Positions 26,243-35,533 of a stretch of 64,000 bases of DNA are shown in pieces. A program made the translations under genes and the position numbers. The notes beneath the pieces were generated by a model that saw only the letters and a list, made by a program, of their open reading frames with translations, was not told the origin of the DNA and did no database searches. This DNA is from Pseudarthrobacter oxydans (lineage in GTDB: Bacteria; Actinomycetota; Actinomycetes; Actinomycetales; Micrococcaceae), in contig NZ_CP139438.1 of assembly GCF_034258515.1 (NCBI RefSeq), positions 1,426,001-1,490,000 on the forward strand. Direction: 5' to 3'. Position 1 is the first letter of the stretch. Each line of letters starts with the position of its first letter.

Positions 26243-28473
26243 GAGGCCTCCGTCGTTTGAAGCACGTTGGTGGAGAGGGGAACGGCCACGGGCCGGACCC
26301 ACACGGTGTTGAATTTGAATTCGGGCATCCCGGAGATGGGGTCCGTGGCCGCCTCGGTGAGGCGGTTGGCGCTCTCCAGTTCGGGGAAGTGGAAGGGCAG
26401 GAAGACCGTCTCGGGACGGATGGCGTTGCTGAGTTGGGCCCGGCACACCACTTCGCCGCGCTCGTTGGCCACCGACACGAGCGCGCCTTCGGTGATGCCC
26501 ATCGATGCTGCGGCTGCCGGATGGATCTGCACCTGTGCCTCCGGCTGCGCTGCCAGCAGTTCCGGCACCCGTCGGGTCTGCGCGCCGGACTGGTAGTGCT
26601 CCAGGAGGCGGCCCGTGATCAGTGTCATGGTCTTGGCAGCTATGCCATCCCCTGCAGGGGGCGCAGCAGGAGTACGACGGCGGCGCGGCGTCACCGGGAC
26701 CATCACGGCTTTGCCGTCAGCGTGCGCGAAAGCGTCCTGGAACAGGCGCGGCGTGCCGGTGCTGCCGGCGGGGTAGGGCCAGTAGGCGGCCTCCCCGCGG
26801 TCCAGCATGGCGTAGTCGATGCCCGAGTAGTCGGCCAGCCCGCCGGCGGAGGCCAGGCGGAGTTCCTCGAAGACGGTTTCGGGGTCTTCGCTGTAGGTGG
26901 ACGGTGCGTCCAGGGCCTCGGCCAGCCGCGCCATGATCCAGAGTTCGCTGCGGGCACCCGGCGGGGGCGCAAGGGCGCGGCGGCGGCGCAGCACCCGCCC
27001 TTCGAGGTTGGTCAGGGTGCCTTCCTCCTCCGCCCACTGGAGCACCGGGAGGATGAGGTCCGCCTCGACTGCGGTCTCGGACATAAAGAAGTCGCAGACC
27101 ATCAGGAAGTCCAGGCTGCGGAGCCCCTGGATCACCGCGTTCGCGTCAGGGGAAGCCACGGCGATATTCGAGGCATGGACGAAAAGGCAACGGACGCCGT
27201 CGGGCTTTCCCAGTGACTGAAGCAGCTGGACGGCGGGCAGGCCGGGGCCGGGAATAAGTTCCTCGGGAACGCCCCAGACGCCGGCTACATGGGCGCGGGC
27301 GGCGGGGTCGGTGATCTTGCGGTAGCCGGGGAGCTGGTCCGCCTTCTGGCCATGTTCGCGGCCGCCCTGGCCGTTGCCCTGGCCGGTGAGGGTGCCGTAG
27401 CCGCTGCGGGCGGAACCGGGCAGGCCCAGCAGGAGGCTCAGGTTGATGGCCGCCGTTGCGGTATCGGTGCCGTCGACGTGCTGTTCCACGCCGCGGCCGG
27501 TGAGGATGTAGCTGCCGCCCTGGCGGGCCCCGGCGGCGAGCCGGCGGGCTGTTTCCCGAATGAGTTCGGCCGGGACGCCGGTGAGGGACTGGACGCGTTC
27601 GGGCCAGAAGGAGTTGACGCTGCGGGCTACGGCGCTGTAGCCGGAGGTGCGCTCCTCCAGGTAGGAAGTGTCCACCAGGTTCTCGTGGATGACCACGTGG
27701 GAAATGCCCAGGAGGAGGGCCAGGTCGGTGCCCGGCAGGGGCTGGAGGTGGAGGCCTCCGCCGTCGGCCGTGAAGGCAGCCGTGGCGGAGCGGCGGGGAT
27801 CAACCACGATCAGCCCGCCGGCGTCGCGCGTTCCCTTGAGGTGCTGCACAAAGGGCGGCATGGTCTCGGCCACATTCGAGCCCAGCATCAAAATGGTGCT
27901 GGCGGTGTCCAAGGACTCGAGCGGGAACGGCAGGCCGCGGTCGACGCCGAAGGCCCGCATCCCGGCAGCCGCGGCGGAGGACATGCAGAAGCGGCCGTTG
28001 TAATCGATCCTCGACGTGCCCAGGGCAAGCCGGGCGAACTTGCCCAGCATGTAGGCCTTTTCGTTGGTCAGGCCACCGCCGCCGAAAACGCCGACGGCGT
28101 CCGCCCCGTGGCGTGCGCGGGCATCCTTCACCGCGGCGACTGCAAGGTCCAGGGCCTGCTCCCAGCTGATGGGGCGGTGGACGCCGTCGGGGCCTTTCAG
28201 CAGCGGCTCGGTGATCCGGCCGGCGTGGTTCAGGAGGCTGGGGGACGTCCAGCCCTTGCGGCAGAGGCCGCCGCGGTTGGTGGGGAAATCCCGTCCCTGG
28301 ACTGTGAGCGGAACGTTGGTGGGCGCCTGGGGCGCTTCATGTTCCGCTGCGGGTGGTGCGGACACGGGGACTGGCCCCGGCTGGGAAGCCGGGGCCAGGC
28401 CCGTTGGAGACGTGAGCGTCATGGCGCACTGCAGGGCGCAGTAAGGGCAGTGCGTGTCGGCGCTTGTGGTCAT
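26239..28473 (-). CDS. nasC: Assimilatory nitrate reductase catalytic subunit
   Basis: 744 residues. Molybdopterin oxidoreductase of the NasC/NarB type that reduces nitrate to nitrite in the cytoplasm. The N-terminal [4Fe-4S] cysteines are in CPYCALQC with the fourth in GGLCRKGWTSP; Mo-cofactor motifs include GVFGGGGLTNEKAY, NGRFCMSSA and GSNVAETMPP. The C-terminal molydopterin-dinucleotide domain starts near TLITGRLLEHYQSG. ATG 28473 begins 1 nt after the narK stop and is preferred over an in-frame ATG 60 nt upstream inside narK. Confidence 0.93.
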   Translation of the reverse strand: MTTSADTHCPYCALQCAMTLTSPTGLAPASQPGPVPVSAPPAAEHEAPQAPTNVPLTVQGRDFPTNRGGLCRKGWTSPSLLNHAGRITEPLLKGPDGVHRPISWEQALDLAVAAVKDARARHGADAVGVFGGGGLTNEKAYMLGKFARLALGTSRIDYNGRFCMSSAAAAGMRAFGVDRGLPFPLESLDTASTILMLGSNVAETMPPFVQHLKGTRDAGGLIVVDPRRSATAAFTADGGGLHLQPLPGTDLALLLGISHVVIHENLVDTSYLEERTSGYSAVARSVNSFWPERVQSLTGVPAELIRETARRLAAGARQGGSYILTGRGVEQHVDGTDTATAAINLSLLLGLPGSARSGYGTLTGQGNGQGGREHGQKADQLPGYRKITDPAARAHVAGVWGVPEELIPGPGLPAVQLLQSLGKPDGVRCLFVHASNIAVASPDANAVIQGLRSLDFLMVCDFFMSETAVEADLILPVLQWAEEEGTLTNLEGRVLRRRRALAPPPGARSELWIMARLAEALDAPSTYSEDPETVFEELRLASAGGLADYSGIDYAMLDRGEAAYWPYPAGSTGTPRLFQDAFAHADGKAVMVPVTPRRRRTPAAPPAGDGIAAKTMTLITGRLLEHYQSGAQTRRVPELLAAQPEAQVQIHPAAAASMGITEGALVSVANERGEVVCRAQLSNAIRPETVFLPFHFPELESANRLTEAATDPISGMPEFKFNTVWVRPVAVPLSTNVLQTTEAS

Positions 28474-28474
28474 G

Positions 28475-29935
28475 TTAGACGTGTCCCATCGCATTTCGGT
28501 TGGCGTTGCGGATGTAGCAGGCCCAGCAGACAACCAGCATCAGGACATACGCTCCGACGAAGCCGTAGAAAGCGGATGTGTAGGAGCCGCTGGCGGAGTT
28601 CGATGCGTTCAGTACCTGGGGGATCACGAATCCGCCGTAGGCGCCGATGGCCGAGATGAGGCCAAGGGCCGAGGAGGCCAGGCGCTGGGTGGCTACGGAG
28701 CTGGCGCCGTTCTTTGCTGCCCGGCTGGAGGTGGCGAAGATGACCGGGATCATCCGGTACGTGGCGCCGTTTCCAAAGCCGCTGGCGGTGAAGAGCATCA
28801 GGAAGAGCGCCAGGAAGAGCCAGAAGTTCTTCAGCGGCAGGGTCCAGATCATGGTCAGGGTGATCACGGCCATGGAAGCGAATGCCGCGATGGTCATGCG
28901 GGCGCCGCCCATCCGGTCAGCCATCCGTCCGCCGTAGGGCCGGGCCAGGGAACCCACCAGCGGGCCGAGGAACGCGAGGGACAGTGCCACGGTCCCCACT
29001 CCGATCGAGGAGAAGGCCGGGAAGTAGTCCTTGATGAGCTTGGGGAAGACACCGGCGAATCCGATGAACGAACCGAAGGTGCCGATGTACAGCAGTGCCA
29101 TGATCCACAGGTGCGGTTCCTTCAGCGCTGCGATCGAACCGGCCACGTCACCCTTGGCGCTGGTGAGGTTGTCCATGTATTTGAAGGCGCCGAACGCGGC
29201 GATCAGGATGAAGGGGACCCACATCCAGCCAGCCATGGGGAGGTTGACGCTGCCGACGGCGAGCATGGTGATCACAATCGGGACGGCGAGCTGTGCCACG
29301 GCGGCACCCATGTTGCCGCCCGCAGCGTTCAGGCCCAGTGCCCAGCCCTTTTCACGGGCGGGGTAGAAGAACGTGATGTTGGCCATGGAGCTGGCAAAGT
29401 TGCCGCCGCCGAAGCCGGCCAGGGCTGCCACGAGGAGCATGACGCCGAAGGGGGTTTCCGGGTTGGACACGCAGAGTCCGAGGCCGATGGCGGGGATCAG
29501 GAGCAGCAGGGCGGACACGATGGTCCAGTTGCGGCCGCCGAAGCGGGGAACCATGAAGGTGTAGGGGATGCGGAGGGTTGCGCCCACCAGGCTGGGCATG
29601 GAGATGAGCCAGAAAATCTCGGAGGTGGAGAACGTGAAGCCTGCTGCGGGCAGCTGGACCACAACGATGGACCAGAGCTGCCATACGACGAAGCCGAGGA
29701 ATTCGGCGAAGATGGACCAGTTGAGGTTGCGGCGGGCAATGGTGCGGCCGGCGGTTTCCCACTGCTCCTTGTTCTCGGCATCCCAGTTGGCGATCCAGCG
29801 GCCGGGGCGGAATTCAAGGGCAGGGGAGTCTGTGGTGCGGGTGGTGCCGGGCTGTGCGCTGGCGGCTGCGGAACCTTGTACGTCGAGGTCAAGGGAATTG
29901 CCGGTGCCGGCATCAGCGGTGCGATCAACAGTCAC
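28475..29935 (-). CDS. narK: Nitrate/nitrite transporter NarK (MFS)
   Basis: 486 residues, 12 membrane segments, nitrate-nitrite porter branch of the major facilitator superfamily. The signature region GFGGGNFASSMANITFF matches the nitrate signature, with a second glycine-rich element (GFGNGATYRMIPVIF) near the C-terminus. The ~60-residue hydrophilic N-terminus is normal for actinobacterial NarK. Start is GTG 29935 with AGGAGG 6 nt upstream. First gene of narK-nasC-nasB-like, driven by a GlnR-like promoter. Confidence 0.94.
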   Translation of the reverse strand: MTVDRTADAGTGNSLDLDVQGSAAASAQPGTTRTTDSPALEFRPGRWIANWDAENKEQWETAGRTIARRNLNWSIFAEFLGFVVWQLWSIVVVQLPAAGFTFSTSEIFWLISMPSLVGATLRIPYTFMVPRFGGRNWTIVSALLLLIPAIGLGLCVSNPETPFGVMLLVAALAGFGGGNFASSMANITFFYPAREKGWALGLNAAGGNMGAAVAQLAVPIVITMLAVGSVNLPMAGWMWVPFILIAAFGAFKYMDNLTSAKGDVAGSIAALKEPHLWIMALLYIGTFGSFIGFAGVFPKLIKDYFPAFSSIGVGTVALSLAFLGPLVGSLARPYGGRMADRMGGARMTIAAFASMAVITLTMIWTLPLKNFWLFLALFLMLFTASGFGNGATYRMIPVIFATSSRAAKNGASSVATQRLASSALGLISAIGAYGGFVIPQVLNASNSASGSYTSAFYGFVGAYVLMLVVCWACYIRNANRNAMGHV

Positions 29936-29967
29936 GGTGTACCTCCTTCGGGGGATGTTGTTCCTCC

Positions 29968-30021
29968 AAGGTAAAGAAGCCGCGTTTCACGGACCGACGA
30001 TGTTTGTTAACGCGCTGTGAC
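29968..30021 (-). promoter_or_regulatory. Candidate GlnR-dependent narK promoter
   Basis: Minus strand: GTCAC (30021-30017), TTAAC (30010-30006), CGTCG (29999-29995), GAAAC (29988-29984), each 6 nt apart, then exactly 10 nt to a -10 box TACCTT (29973-29968). The outer boxes are perfect; box 2 keeps AAC and box 3 fits poorly. The geometry equals that of the nirB and nirD sites. Confidence 0.75.
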
Positions 30022-30080
30022 ATTTGCCTATCGGCGGCCATGGGCGGCTGTTAGGCGAGGGTTAATGGCCAAAAATGAGA

Positions 30081-30117
30081 CGGACTGCATCTGTCCGCAT
30101 GCTGGACCTTTTGTCCA
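30081..30117 (+). promoter_or_regulatory. Two GGAC/GTCC inverted repeats upstream of the MHS transporter
   Basis: CGGAC-N7-GTCCG at 30081-30097 and TGGAC-N5-GTCCA at 30103-30117, 95-130 bp before the ATG at 30212. The paired half-sites suggest an operator for the transporter, with the factor unknown. The remaining intergenic DNA has AT-rich AATATT repeats near 30139 but no clear -35/-10 pair. Confidence 0.4.
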
Positions 30118-30211
30118 TTCACTGGAACGCGGGAACTAATATTGGACTCTAAATATTTCGACCCGGAGCACGACTGCTGCCTCCGGACGGTTCTCACGAA
30201 AGCGTTTACCT

Positions 30212-31624
30212 ATGTCATCCACCGAAACCTCCACGGTGCCCGGATCCCCGCAGCCCGTGAACTCCCGGGGCCGCGTGATCGTAGCCAGCCTGATCGGCAC
30301 CACGGTCGAGTTCTACGACTTCTACGTCTACGCCACGGCCGCGGTGCTCGTCTTTCCGCAGCTGTTCTTCCCCAACCAGAACGAAACAACCCAGCTCCTG
30401 AGCTCCTTTGCGGTATTCGGTGTGGCCTTCGTGGCCCGCCCGCTCGGCTCGATCGTCTTTGGCCACTTCGGCGACAAGTTCGGCCGCAAGGGCACGCTGG
30501 TGGCATCCCTGCTCACCATGGGTATTGCCACCTTCCTCATCGGCTGCCTGCCCACCGCCCTGGTTCCGGGCTGGGCGTTCTGGGCCCCCGCGCTGCTGGT
30601 GGTCATGCGCTTCGCCCAGGGCCTGGCCCTGGGTGGTGAATGGAGCGGCGCTGCGCTCCTGGCCACCGAGAATGCGCCCGCGAACAAGCGGGCCATCTAC
30701 GGCACCTTCCCCCAGCTGGGCGCCCCCATCGGCTTCATCATCGCCAACGTGATCTTCCTGGTGTTCAGCTACGCACTCTCCCCGGCCGACTTCCAGGCCT
30801 GGGGCTGGCGCGTTCCCTTCCTGCTCAGTGCCGTCATGGTCATCATCGGCCTGTACGTCCGGCTCAAGCTGATCGAAACCCCCGCCTTCACCAAGGTGAT
30901 CGAGTCCAACGAGGTCGCCAAACTGCCGCTGGGCCGGGTGTTCAAGACCAGCTGGCGCCAGCTCATCCTGGGTACGTTCATCATGCTCGCCACCTACGTG
31001 CTCTTCTATCTGATGACCACCTTCACCCTGACCTACGGCACCCGCCCCGCCAGCCTCGAGGCCGCCAGGGCCGCGGCTGAAAAGGCCGGCAAGCCTATGT
31101 CGGAAGCGGCCGCCGCCGCGTTCGTCCCAGGCCTGGGCTACACCCGCAACGACTTCCTGTGGATGCTGATCGCCGGCGTCGTCTTCTTCGGCATTTTCAC
31201 GCTGGTCTCCGGACCGCTGGCCGAGAAGTACGGCCGCCGCAAGATGCTCCTGGCCGTCACCGGCGGCATCTTCGTCTTCGGCCTGCTGTTCGTCCCGCTG
31301 TTCAGCGGCGGCTTCATTGGCACCATGGCGCTGCTGGTGATCGGCTTCTCCCTGATGGGCCTGACGTTCGGGCCGATGGGTGCGCTGCTGCCCGAACTGT
31401 TCCCCACGAACGTCCGGTACACGGGCTCAGCCGTCAGCTACAACTTCTCCAGCATCCTGGGTGCGGCGGTGGCCCCGTTCATCGCCGTGGCGCTGTGGGA
31501 AATGGCGGACGGCAGCCCGGTCCTGGTGGGCATCTACCTGACCTCCATGGCCGTCCTGACCCTCATTGCCCTGTTTGTGAGCAAAGAGACCCGCGACCTG
31601 GATTACGAGAACAACGTGGCCTGA
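30212..31624 (+). CDS. MHS-family MFS transporter
   Basis: 470 residues with 12 membrane segments. Belongs to the metabolite:H+ symporter family (shikimate, alpha-ketoglutarate, proline/betaine): GTTVEFYDFYVYATAAVLVF at the N-terminus, GHFGDKFGRKGTLV in the first inner loop, and RFAQGLALGGEWSGAALLA in segment 4. The hydrophilic central insertion (about 275-310) is somewhat alanine-rich. Substrate cannot be told from sequence. Divergent from narK across 276 bp, but its own upstream repeats suggest separate control. A terminator follows the stop. Confidence 0.85.
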   Translation: MSSTETSTVPGSPQPVNSRGRVIVASLIGTTVEFYDFYVYATAAVLVFPQLFFPNQNETTQLLSSFAVFGVAFVARPLGSIVFGHFGDKFGRKGTLVASLLTMGIATFLIGCLPTALVPGWAFWAPALLVVMRFAQGLALGGEWSGAALLATENAPANKRAIYGTFPQLGAPIGFIIANVIFLVFSYALSPADFQAWGWRVPFLLSAVMVIIGLYVRLKLIETPAFTKVIESNEVAKLPLGRVFKTSWRQLILGTFIMLATYVLFYLMTTFTLTYGTRPASLEAARAAAEKAGKPMSEAAAAAFVPGLGYTRNDFLWMLIAGVVFFGIFTLVSGPLAEKYGRRKMLLAVTGGIFVFGLLFVPLFSGGFIGTMALLVIGFSLMGLTFGPMGALLPELFPTNVRYTGSAVSYNFSSILGAAVAPFIAVALWEMADGSPVLVGIYLTSMAVLTLIALFVSKETRDLDYENNVA

Positions 31625-31640
31625 CCCGGCCCTGATGGAG

Positions 31641-31678
31641 ATGCCCGGTATGGCCCTTCGGCCTGCCGGGCATTTTCT
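31641..31678. terminator. Intrinsic terminator after the MHS transporter
   Basis: Outer arms ATGCCCGG (31641-31648) and CCGGGCAT (31666-31673) with an inner GGC/GCC pair, followed by TTTTCTT. Stops the transporter transcript and, in the other orientation, may serve the convergent amidotransferase gene, which ends at 31682. Confidence 0.8.
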
Positions 31679-31681
31679 TGC

Positions 31682-32413
31682 CTACCGGGCGTAGCGGGCC
31701 ACGAAGTTCCGCAGGATCTTCATGGGTTCGGTGGCAGTGAACTGCCGTGCGCTCTCCATCAGCTCCTCGGCCGACTCCGGCGGGAAATATCCCGCGTGCC
31801 GGTAAATGTCTATCCGGGTGCACAGGCCTTCAGCGTCCAGCTCCGGATGGAACTGCGTGGCATACAGGTTTTCCCGGACCCGGAACATGTGCACCGGGCA
31901 GGCCGCGGAGCGGGCCAGCAGGACCGCATGCGGGGGCAGGACGGTGCAGGCCTCCTTATGGCCGGTGAACGCCGTAAATGTCGGGGAGAGTCCCTCCAGC
32001 AAGGGGTCCTCAAGCCCGGCCTCCGTCAGCTCGATCTCCACCCCGCCCAGGGGTTCGCCGTAGGTCCTGTCGATCACGGCGCCCTGGTGCCGCCCCAGCG
32101 TCCCCACCCCGTAGCATGCCCCCAGGAACGGGAAGTCGCGGGCCACCAGTTCGTCCAGCAGTCCCGCGAGCTCGCGCTCCACCCGGTGCTGGACGGAGGA
32201 TTTCGTTTCCGGGGGATCGCTCGAGGTAAAGGGGCTGCCGCCCACAATCACGCCCGAGTAGCTGGAAAGGTCCAGGCTGGGCAGCGGCGCAGCTTCCAGG
32301 CGCACCCTCCGCAGCTCCCGCGGCTCCAGCCCGCCGTACCGGAGGTAGGCGGCGTACTCGTCCTCGGCGGCAGCATCCTCCGCCCGCGAGGCCAGGAGCA
32401 GGAAAGGCAACAT
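31682..32413 (-). CDS. Class I glutamine amidotransferase-like protein
   Basis: 243 residues. A stand-alone GuaA-type amidotransferase domain: the nucleophile is in FLGACYGVGTLG and the His/Glu pair in ATQFHPELDAEG, with GVIVGGSPFTSS near residue 55. Such proteins release ammonia from glutamine or act as gamma-glutamyl hydrolases; no synthetase partner is adjacent. No ribosome-binding site is seen; CACACT lies 6 nt before the ATG, which may be a weak leaderless -10. Confidence 0.8.
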   Translation of the reverse strand: MLPFLLLASRAEDAAAEDEYAAYLRYGGLEPRELRRVRLEAAPLPSLDLSSYSGVIVGGSPFTSSDPPETKSSVQHRVERELAGLLDELVARDFPFLGACYGVGTLGRHQGAVIDRTYGEPLGGVEIELTEAGLEDPLLEGLSPTFTAFTGHKEACTVLPPHAVLLARSAACPVHMFRVRENLYATQFHPELDAEGLCTRIDIYRHAGYFPPESAEELMESARQFTATEPMKILRNFVARYAR

Positions 32414-32454
32414 CTGCTAAGTGTGCCGGTTGGAGACCGGTCTGTCAGCCAATA

Positions 32455-32892
32455 TCAGCTGGCAGGCTGGGTGAGGGAGCGGCGCGACTGCGGCCGCGCG
32501 GCGGGGTCCGCGTGCCGGTGCACGAGCTTCCAGTAGCCTTCCTCGCGCCGGAAAATACTGGTGACCCGGAGTGCGAACTCCTCCGCGGCGGCAGCACCGT
32601 CCAGGCGTGCCCGGAAATGCTCGGTCTCCACGAGGTAGGCGGTGTCCCGGGCGGTGTAGGACGAGATGGTGTCGAACCCGAGCATCTGTCCGTCCTGGAA
32701 CTGCCGGGCAGCCTGGTCCAGCCTGGCCTCCACTTGTGCCCAGCCGCGGGCTATCCCGCCGAACGGGTTGGCCAGGGTGACGTCGTCGAGCCGCGAATAG
32801 AGCTCCTTGATGGGGCCGGGGTTGCCCTGGGTGATTTCGGGGACGGCAAGGTGGTAGCGGTCCACTTCTTCCTGGAAGCTGGGTGCGAGCAT
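32455..32892 (-). CDS. SnoaL/DUF4440-like protein (NTF2 fold)
   Basis: 145 residues with the pattern of an NTF2-like fold: N-terminal helices, then LYSRLDDVTLANPFGGIARGW and a terminal strand IFRREEGYWKLVHRHADP typical of DUF4440/SnoaL_3. Such proteins bind small ligands or act as isomerase-like enzymes. GGAGG lies 5 nt before the ATG. It follows the carboxylase alpha-subunit gene by 15 bp and may be in its transcript. Confidence 0.72.
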   Translation of the reverse strand: MLAPSFQEEVDRYHLAVPEITQGNPGPIKELYSRLDDVTLANPFGGIARGWAQVEARLDQAARQFQDGQMLGFDTISSYTARDTAYLVETEHFRARLDGAAAAEEFALRVTSIFRREEGYWKLVHRHADPAARPQSRRSLTQPAS

Positions 32893-32907
32893 GGGTGCCT
32901 CCGGCGC

Positions 32908-34719
<1,812 letters not shown>

Positions 34720-34810
34720 GGCGTCTCCTTCTTTCCTTCAGGGAGCCTAGCGCGGTTTTGAGGGTTCCGCCGATATTACTTGCGGAATCCGCGTGTAAAC
34801 GCTCCAGCCT

Positions 34811-34827
34811 TTGTAGGGAAGCTACAA
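34811..34827 (-). promoter_or_regulatory. Carboxylase operator, alpha-subunit copy
   Basis: Minus strand TTGTAG-N5-CTACAA, just upstream (11 nt) of the predicted -35 of the alpha-subunit gene. 15 of 17 positions match the site in front of the beta-subunit gene at 45018, in the same orientation. Confidence 0.7.
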
Positions 34828-34873
34828 GACGCTACGAAATGCGGCGCTTTTACCGCGCCGGGCGGGGCTCCGC

Positions 34874-35521
34874 TCAAGCGGGCCAGAGGTCGGTGATGCG
34901 CACGTTCGCCGAGGCCAGCAGGTCCCGGAGGGTGGAGACGGAAAGCCCGACGACGGTGTGCGGGTCGCCGTCGACCTTCCGGATGAACGCCCCGCCCAGG
35001 CCGTCGATGGTGAAGGACCCGGCGCAGTGCAGCGGCTCGCCGGTGGCGATGTAGGCATCGATCTCGGCCGGTTCCATCTCCAGGAAGGAGACCGCGGCGG
35101 AGGCAACCGTCCCCAAAGTGGCGCCCGAACCCTGTTCCCCGCCGCCGTCGTCGTCCGGATCGGTGTCCCGGCAGTCCACCAGCCAGTGGCCCGTGTGCAG
35201 CACCCCCGTGTTGCCGCTCATCCGCAGCATGCGCTCACGGGCCACGGCGGCGGTGTACGGCTTGCCGTGCGCCTCGCCGTCGAATTCGAAGACGGAATCG
35301 CAGCCAAGGACCAGCGCCCCTTCTGCTTCCGGGAGGGCCGCCACCGCTTCGGCCTTTGCCCGGGCAAGCAGCAGCGCGGTGTCATGGGGGTCGGTAACGC
35401 CGTACCGGGCCTGGACGGCGTCCTCGTCCACGTCCGAGACCAGGACGGTGTGGCGGATGCCGGCCTCGGCCAGGAGTTTGGTGCGGGCGGGCGACTGGGA
35501 AGCGAGAATCAGGCGGGGCAC
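34874..35521 (-). CDS. maf: Maf-like nucleotide pyrophosphatase
   Basis: 215 residues. Maf proteins hydrolyse non-canonical or house-cleaning nucleotides. The N-terminal signature LILASQSPARTKLLAEAG and the central GALVLGCDSVFEFDGEAHGK with its catalytic aspartate are present. Starts at GTG 35521, with a -10 box TAGGCT 6 nt upstream; the TAG of that box is also the stop codon of the MMPL gene. So maf can be transcribed alone as a leaderless mRNA even though it follows the MMPL gene closely. Confidence 0.92.
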   Translation of the reverse strand: MPRLILASQSPARTKLLAEAGIRHTVLVSDVDEDAVQARYGVTDPHDTALLLARAKAEAVAALPEAEGALVLGCDSVFEFDGEAHGKPYTAAVARERMLRMSGNTGVLHTGHWLVDCRDTDPDDDGGGEQGSGATLGTVASAAVSFLEMEPAEIDAYIATGEPLHCAGSFTIDGLGGAFIRKVDGDPHTVVGLSVSTLRDLLASANVRITDLWPA

Positions 35522-35527
35522 GGTTCC

Positions 35528-35533
35528 AGCCTA
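35528..35533 (-). promoter_or_regulatory. -10 box of maf overlapping the MMPL stop codon
   Basis: TAGGCT on the minus strand, 6 nt from the GTG of maf; its first three bases are the stop codon of the upstream gene. Confidence 0.55.
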
